From: Epinephelus fuscoguttatus
Taxonomy: Eukaryota > Chordata > Actinopteri > Perciformes > Serranidae
Assembly: GCF_011397635.1 (NCBI RefSeq)
Contig: NC_064774.1
Span: 1,769,449 to 1,833,448, forward strand
DNA: 64,000 nucleotides
Reading direction: 5' to 3'
The notes beneath the pieces are model-generated. The model worked only from the letters and a program-made list of their open reading frames with translations. It searched no databases and was not told the origin of the DNA. Position numbers and translations under genes: made by a program. Positions 43,448-54,200 of the stretch are shown here, piece after piece (the first letter of the stretch is position 1; each line of letters starts with the position of its first letter).

Positions 43448-43554
43448 ACACACACAGACTCACACACACAGACTCACACAGACACACAAACTGATGCTGT
43501 TGCTTCAACGTCTCTGGATCATCAGGACACAGCTGATCCTCTCACGTCTTCCAT
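43382..43554 (-). CDS. Probable 3' terminal exon of NLR gene 2
   Basis: On the minus strand a strong acceptor (TTCTTCTCTCATCAG) precedes 43554. A phase-2 LRR exon spliced here would read Arg-Trp-Lys-Thr-stop (TGA at 43544-43542). The exon then runs through a (TG)n repeat to an AATAAA at 43387-43382. This gives a B30.2-less C-terminus. It is inferred from splice site, phase and poly(A) signal, and the intron to the nearest LRR exon would be about 7.6 kb. Confidence 0.4.
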
Positions 43555-44411
43555 CTGATGAGAGAAGAAGACAAGAGAAGTTATAAAGCAGCTGTCAGTC
43601 AGTGATGCAGCACATCCAGTATAAAGACCAGTAGGGACTTCCTGTTCAGAGCAGAGTGGAGCAGCTGTGTAGCGTAGTCGGCTTCCTTCCAGCTCTCATG
43701 TTAACGTGTTGGAGTGAACACACTGAGCTGGAAGCTCACAGACCTGCAGAGACTTTGGGCATCAAGTCTGTTTACTCTGCAGATTTCACTCAAGTACACA
43801 GTGTAAATAAACTGCTGAGAGTCCTGAACGCATCATGGCTGCACAAACAGAGGATTCACTTTAATGATGGATTTACTGAGTCTGTTAGAACAAATGACTG
43901 ATGGACAGATATATCATGTTAAATGTTCTACATGTTCATCCAAAGACTGAACAGCAACACATCAGCTGTGATTACTGGACTTCAGCAGAGCTTCTGCTCT
44001 GTATAAAGAACACATGGTTACTAAATGTAATGATGGTTCTTTAAAATAAGAGCCAGTGATTTGTAGGCTTCAGTCAGACTGATCTCAGAGCTGTGACAAA
44101 GATGAAGACAACAAACACTTTAAAGAGGACATATTATGCTCATTAACAGCTTCATATTTGGATTCTGGGTTTCTACTAGAACCTGTTTACATGCTTTAAT
44201 GTTCAAACTAGAATTACCGCCTCATAGTTGTATGCCTTATAAAGAAATCTTAGCTTCAGTAGAAAAAGCCGTTGAACACAGGGTATTCACAACAGTCTGA
44301 AGTCTGAGGTTTTTGTTCACAGGGATTACTTTTACATACATTTACCTCATTATCTGAAACTTTGGCCACATTTAATACCAACATCCTTCATTGTAACACT
44401 ATAGGCTATAT

Positions 44412-44486
<75 letters not shown>
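43412..44486. repeat. CA microsatellites and intervening non-coding sequence
   Basis: (CA)n at about 43412-43480 (inside the proposed terminal exon) and a long one at about 44415-44482. Between them I see no exon; a fragment at about 44212-44245 (GAATTACCGCCTCATAGTTG) matches a common fish repeat that recurs at about 60290. Confidence 0.7.
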
Positions 44487-44487
<1 letters not shown>

Positions 44488-44869
44488 CAGGAAAGCATAA
44501 CAGGTCCCCTGTTATCAAGGTCAGATTTGATGGTGTGACAGTTTGATGAAGGAGGACAGCTGTCTCTATACATGTTGTGATGCTGTCAGCTGTGATCCAG
44601 CTTCACTTCCTGTAGACATGAACACAACAACAGTCGTCTTCACATCAACTTAAACACATGATCTCAACAAGCTTCTTTCTGATCTGATTGGCTGACTGTT
44701 CTCTCTGTCTGTCTCTCTGTCCTCTCCTGAAGACTGTCACCATTCCCCTCTTTGAGCCACTGAGAAGGTCTGAGGTTTACAGGAAGTACTGGATACACCT
44801 CAAAGTGTGGTATTCTCAGAGGCAACCTAGTGACCACACTCCCCAGCTTCCTCCCTCTACCTCGAAAAA

Positions 44870-45125
44870 GACTTGTTACACCCGCAAACGTAATAACAGC
44901 CCACAAACGTAATAAACCACAAACATAATACAAATCTGCAGCTTTGAATGTAATAATCCCGCAAATGTAATAAATTTCCCACAAACGTAATAGCAGCTGC
45001 CTACTACAAACGTAACACACAATTTTCCGCAAATGTAATAGCTATTACATTTGCAGGAAATTATTACATATGTGGGAAGGTGAAAATCTAAACTGTAATA
45101 ACTTCCCACAAATGTAATATGAGAC
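44870..45125. repeat. Irregular array of ACAAACGTAATA motifs in both orientations
   Basis: About a dozen copies of (C/G)CAAA(C/T)GTAATA, spaced 15-35 bases apart, occur first in one and then in the opposite orientation. A palindrome near 45027-45062 is centred on AATAGCTATT. Unclassified. Confidence 0.7.
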
Positions 45126-45277
45126 TGAATAATGATGTTTGTGGTTGTTGTGGTTTGTTTGTTTACTTATACACCTGCCAATAGTGATGCGTGTGTTGAC
45201 AAGCAACCCGCAGGTCGGGTGAGGCGGGTCAGAAAGTGACAGAGCAGCGTTCTGAGTAAGTTAGAAATAACTTACAG

Positions 45278-45311
<34 letters not shown>

Positions 45312-45351
45312 GTCATTCCTTGTCAGTTCACAGAATTACTCTGTGGCAGCA

Positions 45352-46598
45352 AATATGTCGTTTAATTGGATTTATTTTATTTTCTTCTGCCTCTTGTTAA
45401 TACGGATTTCTCTGCAGCATCTGGCCTACAGTACCTGTTCAGCACCTCAGACAGCGGCGCTGCGGGATGGGCTGGCTCTCATAGGGGGTCAGGTGCAGGT
45501 TGTAAGGTTTTAAAAACCATGGTTTACAATAACTTAATCCTCCTCCACTCAAAAATGTGTTTTCTTCTTGTTCTTACAGATGAATGTTTGAGCCTCAATG
45601 TGCAGAAAGATGTATGTGCAGAGCTTGACACTCGAAGGCTGTTTTCATATTTATCTGCTGAAAATGCTCATAGGATTTTAAGGGCTAGGGCTACTAGCCT
45701 ATGTTGGTGGCTTATGTAGCCTATGTTTGAACCATTTAATTAAAATATGTCTGCATATCAAAAGCCAAAAACTTGAATATGTCGTTCATTCTTTGGAAGG
45801 GCTACAAGCATGATTTGTGACATCACAAATATTTTAGAAGCCAGTCATGGTCCAATGTTCAACTTACACAAGTGTGATGTGGAGACTTGAAGCCTCCAGT
45901 GCACATACACTGAGAATGGACTTAACAGTGAAACCTTTGGGATGAAGAACAAAATTGACATATTGATAGATTCTAGCATTTTTAACGAGGGAGAAGGTGT
46001 AGATGTCAATTTAAGGATTTCAACAAGATAATTGAATTTTTTGTGGAAAAACTATATCATACATTATTATTCAAAGAGAAACATTTATATACATTAAAAC
46101 ATGTCTTGAAGGAATCTTTAATGATTAAATTATCATTTATTTTCATAAAAAAAGATAACTTAATTGTGATAATAAACACAATTATTTTAATAATAATTAT
46201 TATTATTTTTCTTTTAATTATTTCTTCCCCATATACACACATATACAAAATCACACATACAATAATATAACTCGAACACTCGAACACATGTACGCCCACA
46301 AACAGAGCAAGTTTTAACAGTACTATGCTACTCTTTTCTTGTTTTAATTCATGAAATTCATTAATTTTTGTTGAATTGATTCTTGATGCTTTGGCAATAT
46401 TGTTGTTATGATATTTACACCAATAAAGTAAATTTGAATCTAATTGAATGAATAAACCACGAATACTAAAAATCTGCAGCTTATACAAGTTGCTAACTAA
46501 CGAGGTGCTGAACAGGTACTGTAGGCCAGATGCTGCAGAGAAATCCGTATTAACAAGAGGCAGAAGAAAATAAAATAAATCCAATTAAATGACATATT
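45352..46598. repeat. 88-bp inverted repeats enclosing about 1.05 kb
   Basis: About 45354-45442 and about 46506-46596 are near-identical reverse complements (words TTTAATTGGATTTATTTTAT, TTAATACGGATTTCTCTGCA, CCTGTTCAGCACCTC). The interior has AT-rich sequence and fragments of other dispersed repeats but no transposase. The right repeat ends a few bases from the Penelope-like element. Confidence 0.75.
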
Positions 46599-46709
46599 TA
46601 TAGAAAAACAAAAAAGCACAAAGCTTGCTTCAGGCACACCAACAGAGCCAAGGATATTATAAAATGCCTTTATTAATTAGGGCATGTCAGTATAAAAATA
46701 ACTACGAAA

Positions 46710-46751
46710 ACGCCGACCGGTTTCGACCACACAGGGTCTTCGTCAGGGCGT
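46710..46751 (-). ncRNA. Hammerhead ribozyme fold, Penelope-like copy 1
   Basis: Read on the minus strand: stem I ACGCC pairs with GGCGT; core CTGACGA (46746-46740); stem II GACC-loop-GGTC; GAAA (46724-46721); a minimal stem III; then the GTC cleavage triplet. All conserved core positions are present. Penelope-like elements are known to carry such ribozymes with a very short stem III. Confidence 0.8.
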
Positions 46752-46966
46752 GAAAGAGACAAACCGACTCAGGTGTGCTGATCACTATTATAGGTAATCA
46801 GGCAATTTGACACATAAGGCTACATAATACAAGCATATCATACATTCAAATATTTGGAAACAGACTGTCAGATAAGTAAATATACATGAGTACTAATGAG
46901 AGAATTTTAATGAGAAAATTAGGTCATATATAATCTTCAACACCCACGACATTATAAAGAATACAT

Positions 46967-48103
46967 TTACAGAAAAGGTCTAAAATCTATCTCCTCATTG
47001 AGACCAGGATACACCAATGCGTCACATTTAAAAATCCAAAATGTTTCTCTCTGTAATAATTTATTAAGACGGTCTCCTCCTCTAATTGACTGTTCCACAT
47101 ATTCAATTCCCTCCACTTTTAGTAGGCTGTCATTATTATTATTATGAACATTATGAAAGTGGCGTGCCATGGGATAATCATTATTGTTGATTCTTATAGC
47201 ATATTTCTGTTTCGCCACTCTGTCTTTTACACGTCTTTTTGTGCGCCCGATGTAAAAACAGCCACACGGGCAGCTAAGACGGTACACTACATATGTGGAG
47301 TTACAGTTGATAAAGTGTGTATTTTTATATGTTTTCTTAGTTTTAAAATCTATAAATTCTTTCTGTTGTATGATATTGGAACAGTGATTACAGTTAGTTT
47401 GCAAACATGTAAAAGTACCCTTAGGCCTCTTGAGCCAGCTGTCTCCCTTCTTTGCTGGGAGATAGCTGTGCATAAGCCTGTCTTTTATAGTAGGGGCTCT
47501 TTTATGACAAAAAATGGGAGGAGACTGAAAAACCTCTGAAAGAGAGGGGTCACTTCTGAGAATATCCCAATTTGAAGAAATAATCTTTTTAATCTGCTGA
47601 GCTTGTTTGCTGTAATGTGTAACAAAATAAACACCTGATGTACCTTTTTTCTTCTGTCTGTTGGACTGTTGTAGGAGATGGTGACGTCTGATGGAAGCTG
47701 CCTTGGTCTGAGCTGTAGAAATAGTAGTCTTATTATATGATCTATCCAAAAAGCGTTTAGTCATATGTAGGGACTGTGTATGGAAATCTGAATCTAGATC
47801 ACATATTCTTCTTAATCTTTGAAATTGACCCAATGGGATATTATTTTTGAGGTGAAAAGGATGAAAGGACCCATAATGCAATACAGAATTACAGTCAGTG
47901 GGTTTTCTAAATAGTGTAGTATGTAATTTTTTGTCATTCCCTTTATAAATATTTAAATCCAAGAAGTTAATATTTTCTCTAGAGTTTTCCATAGACAATG
48001 TGATATTTTTACTTGTGTTATTGAGATAATGGTAAAAATCCATGAGGTCATTATGGCTGCCTTTATAAAGAAGAAGAATGTCATCAATAAATCTACAATA
48101 CAT
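46967..48103 (-). pseudogene. RT/GIY-YIG polyprotein fragment of Penelope-like copy 1
   Basis: A 378-residue open frame begins at the RT catalytic motif (YCRFIDDILLLYKG, with FIDD at the active site), continues through the RT thumb region and a Cys/His-rich stretch (CLQTNCNHCSNI), and ends with the GIY-YIG nuclease (TYVVYRLSCPCGCFYIGRTK, then RRVKDRVAKQKYAI). Upstream the frame is lost: relative to copy 2 there is a small deletion near 48195-48205, and the N-terminal RT is missing. It cannot be complete, but this part of the frame is intact. Confidence 0.85.
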
Positions 48104-48307
48104 TTTAACATTATCACTGTAAGGATTCTTTTCATGATTAAAGACATATTCCGACTCCCAAAGACCTAAATAAAGGCAGGCATATTCAGGGGTAAAGCTA
48201 TACTAGTTCCTTTACATTGTCTAAACAATCTATCTTGGAACAAGAACACATTATTTCTCCATACCCATTCGGTCAGCTCTACTATGAAGCCTGTAGGGGG
48301 CGTTAAC

Positions 48308-50595
48308 ACCTATGAACATGGCTTCTTATCATGTGAACATCCAAGACTTGCTACTTTCTATATGTTACCAAAAGTGCATAAAGAACCTAAAGACAACCCC
48401 CCTGGCAGACCAATTGTATCTGCGAATGGCACTCTTACTGAACCAGCCTCACAATGTATTGATTATTATTTAAAACCTTATGTTCATAAATTACCTTCGA
48501 ACGTGAGGGACACTACTGATGTTTTAAATAAACTGTGCCAGGTTGATGATGTGGTCTGGGACTTTATGGTCACTTTAGATGTTGAGGCACTTTATACTAA
48601 CATTGATCACTCTGATGGACTGAGAGCTGTCAATCACTATCTATCTGACAGAGATGGATTAACGCCCCCTACAGGCTTCATAGTAGAGCTGACCGAATGG
48701 GTATGGAGAAATAATGTGTTCTTGTTCCAAGATAGATTGTTTAGACAATGCAAAGGAACTAGTATGGGAGCTAGCTTTGCCCCTGAATATGCCTGCCTTT
48801 ATTTAGGTCTCTGGGAGTCGGAATATGTCTTTAATCATGCAAAGAATCCTTACAGTGATAATGTTAAAATGTATTGTAGATTTATTGATGACATTTTTCT
48901 TCTTTATAAAGGCAGCCATAATGACCTCATGGATTTTTACCATTATCTCAATAACACAAGTAAAAATATCAAACTATCACTCTATGGAACACTCTAGAGA
49001 AAATATTAACTTCTTGGATTTAAATATTTATAAAGGGAATGACAAAAAAATAAATACTACACTATTTAGAAAACCCACTTACTGTAATTCTGTATTGCAT
49101 TATGGGTCCTTTCATCCCTTTCACCTCAAAAATAATATCCCATTGGGTCAATTTCAAAGATTAAGAAGAATATGTGATCTAGATTCAGATTTCCATACAC
49201 AGTCCCAACATATGACTAAACGCTTTTTGGATAGATCATATAATAAGACTACTATTTCTACAGCTCAGACCAAGGCAGTTTCCATCAGACGTCACCATCT
49301 CCTACAACAGTCCAACAGACAGAAAAAAGGTACATCAGGTGTTTATTTTGTAAGGATAGACGGATACATCGGCCGGCCGATATATTGGGCCGATATTTGA
49401 GTTTTTTACTTGTATCGGTATCGGCCGATACGCGCGTGGGTTCGCGGATTTTTTTTTCCCTGGCATGATTTACAGACAGGCATCCACGGGCAGCTCTGTG
49501 TTGCCGGAAGACCCTGCAGCGCACAGGCAGAGAATCCTACTGTGTACAGTAGTTGTTGTTTTATTTATGCTTCAGCTTAAATATTTGTTTATTTTATAAA
49601 GACATTACTGGAAGATTTAAGAGCACTGAACTCTTTTTTTTATTTGAATTTATAATAATAATAATAATAATAATATTCTACCTGTTCTACCTCAACTTTC
49701 CATCTTGTTTTAGTATTTTTTACTGTTCAATAAATGTTTCTTATTTTAAACTTGAGACCTGTAATATTTGTTATCATTGTGTCATTTTTCTGATGTAAAT
49801 TGAGGGAGCAAAAGCAGTATCTGCCCCAAATATCGGCTCAAGAAAATCAGCAGTCCATAATCGGTCATCGGCTAAGGGTAATGGAAAAAAATCGGCATCG
49901 GCCCTAAAAAATCCATATCGGTCTATCCCTATAATTTTGTTACACATTACAGCAAACAAGCTCAGCAGATTAAAAAGATTATTTCTTCAAATTGGGATAT
50001 TCTCAGAAGTGACCCCTCTCTTTCAGAGGTTTTTCAGTCTCCTCCCATTTTTTGTCATAAAAGAGCCCCTACTATAAAAGACAGGCTTATGCACAGCTAT
50101 CTCCCAGCAAAGAAGGGAGACAGCTGGCTCAAGAGGCCTAAGGGTACTTTTACATGTTTGCAAACTAACTGTAATCACTGTTCCAATATCATACAACAGA
50201 AAGAATTTATAGATTTTAAAACTAAGAAAACATATAAAAATACACACTTTATCAACTGTAACTCCACATATGTAGTGTACCGTCTTAGCTGCCCGTGTGG
50301 CTGTTTTTACATCGGGCGCACAAAAAGACGTATAAAAGACAGAGTGGCGAAACAGAAATATGCTATAAGAATCAACAATAATGATTATCCCATGGCACGC
50401 CACTTTCATAATGTTCATAATAATAATAATGACAGCCTACTAAAAGTGGAGGGAATTGAATATGTGGAACAGTCAATTAGAGGAGGAGACCGTCTTAATA
50501 AATTATTACAGAGAGAAACATTTTGGATTTTTAAATGTGACGCATTGGTGTATCCTGGTCTCAATGAGGAGATAGATTTCAGACCTTTTCTGTAA
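48308..50595 (+). pseudogene. RT/GIY-YIG polyprotein of Penelope-like copy 2, disrupted
   Basis: Extends further 5' than copy 1: it shows RT motifs FYMLPKVHK, PGRPIVSANGT, TLDVEALYTNI, KGTSMGASFAPEYACLYLG and FIDDIFLLYKG. The frame shifts near 48970 (LSLYGTL-stop) and resumes in another frame to 49350. It is then split by an inserted element and resumes at about 49932 to end with the GIY-YIG domain (CFYIGRTKRRIKDR) at 50595. Inactive as it stands. Confidence 0.87.
49351..49931. mobile_element. 581-bp hAT-like non-autonomous element inside Penelope-like copy 2
   Basis: The termini TAAGGATAGACGGATA and, inverted, TAGGGATAGACCGATA match at 14 of 16 positions. The flanks TTATTTTG and TAATTTTG form an 8-base target duplication with one mismatch. 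The interior has repeated ATCGG words and an (AAT)n run near 49650-49675. Confidence 0.85.
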
Positions 50596-50795
50596 ATGTA
50601 TTCTTTATAATGTTGTGGGTGTTGAAGATTATATATGACCTAATTTTCTCTTTAATGCTCATGGAATATTTACTTATCCTTGTCTGCTTCTAAATATTTG
50701 AATATATGATATGCTTGTATAATGTAGTCTTAAGAGTCAAATTGCCCGATTACCGATATAAGTAATCAACACACCTGAGTCGGTTTGTCTCTTTC

Positions 50796-50837
50796 ACGCC
50801 CTGACGAAGACCCTGCGTGGTTGAAACTGGTCGGCGT
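50796..50837 (+). ncRNA. Hammerhead ribozyme fold, Penelope-like copy 2
   Basis: Stem I ACGCC (50796-50800) with GGCGT (50833-50837); core CTGACGA (50801-50807); stem II GACC with GGTT (one G-U pair) around CTGCGT; GAAA at 50823-50826; two-base stem III loop; cleavage triplet GTC ending at 50832. The stem II change relative to copy 1 keeps pairing by wobble. Confidence 0.8.
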
Positions 50838-51115
50838 TTCGTAGTTATTTTATATTAACATGCCCTAATCAATAAAGGCATTTTATAATATCCTTGGCTC
50901 TGTCGGTGTTCCTGAAGCAAGTTTTGTGCTTTTTTTCTACAATCGACTATTTTCAACTTCAAGAGCACCTGGCACTCATCTGGAGTCCACTACCTCTCAC
51001 CTGTGAGCACTCTGTAATTTTTCTTTGTTTGCTACTGGATCTTTGCTCTGATACTAAATGTGTTTAATATAATACTGCTGAAACCAGCATGGACCCACTC
51101 CAACCCTCTACTGAC

Positions 51116-51289
51116 CTCAGAGTCTCCAGTTTACAGTGTGGACTCTCCTTCAGATCACACAGCTGCTTCACATCTGAATCCTGCAGGAAGTTGTAGCTCA
51201 GCTCCAGCTCTCTCAGATGGGAGGGGTTGGACTTCAGAGCTGAGGCCAGAGAAACACAGCTGATCTCTGATAAACTGCACCAACTCAGT
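51116..51289 (-). CDS. LRR exon 4 of NLR gene 2 (duplication unit 1)
   Basis: 174 bases; its first half equals unit 2 ([11 protein letters not shown]), while its second half differs ([20 protein letters not shown]), which places a recombination breakpoint inside the exon. Confidence 0.87.
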
Positions 51290-54200
51290 CTGAATAAAGA
51301 ATAAATGATGTAGATAAAAATCATTAATAAAACAATCAGATGTGTTCAGGTGTTAAATGTGTAGCTCAACATTACTATGTCCTGATCAATGAGCTTTGCC
51401 CTAAACTGAGTAGAGTGACTTTGTCATTGTGTTATTGTGCTGATCCCAACAGGATGCAGGTTAAAGACTGGAAAATACAAAAAGTGAAAAACAGCTCTCA
51501 TAAATATCATTGACAACATGCTGCTACTTCAATAAAGATGTAGTGACTTCACCTCTTAAACTCTGCCAGCTCCACCAGTGGCTCCATCATCACTAACTCA
51601 TGTTGTGCAGCCAAACACAAATCACTTATTTAAAGAATCACGAGGGTAAATTTGAAATCAAGTCTTTAAAACAGGGCTGTTAATATACTTTGATGCAGTA
51701 GAGATGCTTGATTATCAGGAATGGTGTCTGTGAAATGTCCTGAACACAAGTATTTCAGATATTGTCAGGAATTATAGAGCAACTTTTCTTCTTTTTCTTT
51801 GTTTTTCATGGCACTTCCAGTTGTTTAGATTTTCAAGGTAGAAATGTGGGACTTTTACTCTGGAATATCTCAAAATACTGATACAGTAAAATACTTCAGT
51901 TCTGTGTCTGTATGTTGTCAGACATGTCCTCAACATCAGGAATAATCTTTTCATTTTCATTTCCAGAAATGAATAAAGAATAAAGACATTTCTCACAAGT
52001 TAGTGGTATTTACTTTTTAATTTATAAGGGACACTGGTAATTAATTTGACTCTTTTTCTGAATATAATCCAATTAATTGTATTTCTATAATGTTATGTAT
52101 TTTATAACAGCTTAATTTGAAAATCAAAAGTCATCATTCTGCTAACTTTGCTAAGTCTGTCACTAGCTCCCCCCATCAGCTCCATCTGGGCTGTTTGAAG
52201 GCATTATTCAATGTAACACATATTAATGTCAGTACATGGATGCACTACAGTTGTAGCATTAGCTGATGTCACCATGGAGATGAGAGTGACTGCCAGCTTG
52301 ACTGTAGTTCACTCTGCTACATTACTAACTGTACTGACTAGCTGTAGCTGGGTAGCTACCTCGCTAACACTGCAAACAGATATGATAAACATGAGTAACA
52401 TGACAGCTGTCAGCGGCAGGATTATATTTGACTTTTAATAAAACTTAACCAGTGTTTCACTTTTCAGCAATGTACCTCATAGTTTGCAACTATTACTGTG
52501 AGCACACCGCCTGACTCTGCTCCACCTTTTTAACTGTGATGCCTACCTTGGTGCCGGTGCTGAGAGTCTAGAAACAATGGGAGCGCCCTCATTTCCCATC
52601 ATGCCTGTCTAGTGCTGATCTACTGTTTATTTACAAGTATTGTGTTTTCTGTTAGGCCTATATGCTCCAGAATGCAAATGTGACTGTGTATTAATACAAA
52701 GTCACAGTGTTTATAATGTGTCTGTTCAGAACATGGTGGCTTATGTCGCTAATTGTCATTTTGTGCTGGTTTAGAGTTTCAACCAATAGAGAGGTGGCTG
52801 TTACATTTCTTGAGACCAGCTGTACTTTCTAACATAATCTGAACAAATGTAATGTTGGGACTTATAAAGAGCAACTATTGCATTAAGTATCAAATAAAAC
52901 CCTGTAAGAATATTATGATGGGATATAAACAGCTGTTGACATTAGCTGACAAGAATATTGAAGGTATGATTGTCTCTTTCATTCAGCCAGCCGGAGAACC
53001 AGGTGGTGTGTCCGTTTCGGCCCATGAGCAGTACGTTTGACACCCCTGGTTTACAGGTTAGGAGTGAATAATCCAGTCATTTTTCTGCTGAAATTAAAGT
53101 TATGTTATGCAGGATTGTTGGTTACTGTTTGTAAACACGTTCGACAGCTCAGGTGAGGGTAAAAGCCAACCCCAGATTCATTCTTGTTTGGCATTTCTTC
53201 TTGCTAAATTTGCATTTCTTTCAGTGTTGTATCTCTTTGATTCCTGCTGCTTACAGTCTGGCATCTGGTCCCCACCTTTTTATAAAGCCCTGACCTCACC
53301 TGAGTTTGTCTTTAAGGTTTTAGCTCCACATTGCTCTGCCACAGTCAATGGATTAAACCACTGAACAAGACAAATAGACTTCATTGTGGATCAGTATAAT
53401 ATCAGCCTGATGTCTGCAGTTTAGTGTCAACACAACTTTCACATCATAATAATCTCAGCACAGGAGTAAAAAATGGTGTCTGACCTCAGAGACTCCAGTT
53501 TACAGTGTGGACTCTCCAGAAAATCACACAGCTGCTTCACTCCTGAATCCCGCAGGTCGTAGTTGTCACTCAGCTCCAGCTCTCTCAGATGGGAGGGGTT
53601 GGACTTCAGAGCTGAGGCCAGAGAAACACAGCTGATCTCTGATAAACTGCACCAACTCAGTCTGAATAAAGAATAAATGATGTAGATAAAAATCATTAAT
53701 AAAACAATCAGATGTGTTCAGGTGTTAAATGTGTAGCTCAACATTACTATGTCCTGATCAATGAGCTTTGCCCTAAACTGAGTAGAGTGACTTTGTCATT
53801 GTGTTATTGTGCTGATCCCAACAGGATGCAGGTTAAAGACTGGAAAATACAAAAAGTGAAAAACAGCTCTCATAAATATCATTGACAACATGCTGCTACT
53901 TCAATAAAGATGTAGTGACTTCACCTCTTAAACTCTGCCAGCTCCACCAGTGGCTCCATCATCACTAACTCATGTTGTGCAGCCAAACACAAATCACTTA
54001 TTTAAAGAATCACGAGGGTAAATTTAAGTTGAAATCAAGTCTTTAAAACAGGGCTGTTAATATACTTTGATGCAGTAGAGATGCTTGATTATCAGGAATG
54101 GTGTCGTGTGAAATGTCCTGAACACAAGTATTTCAGATATTGTCAGGAATTATAGAGCAACTTTTCTTCTTTTTCTTTGTTTTTCATGGCACTTCCAGTT

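Larger units (their letters stand above)
46601..48306 (-). mobile_element. Penelope-like element, copy 1 (5'-truncated, minus strand)
   Basis: Runs from a 3' end at 46601 through a hammerhead fold, the GIY-YIG domain and part of the reverse transcriptase, and stops abruptly at 48306, where it meets copy 2 in the opposite orientation. The sequence is near-identical to copy 2 over the shared part, so the two are close relatives. Confidence 0.88.
48307..50939 (+). mobile_element. Penelope-like element, copy 2 (plus strand)
   Basis: Starts at the junction with copy 1 inside the RT region and runs to a 3' end near 50939 that mirrors copy 1's (TTTTGTGCTTTTTTTCTA). It is interrupted by a 581-bp TIR element. 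The 5' portion upstream of the RT core is missing, so neither copy is full length. Some sequence beyond 50939 may also belong to the element. Confidence 0.85.

Noticed and set aside
46967-50595. Host gene with GIY-YIG nuclease
   Set aside because: The nuclease is fused to a Penelope-type reverse transcriptase, present in two inverted broken copies with hammerhead folds, so it is mobile-element derived.
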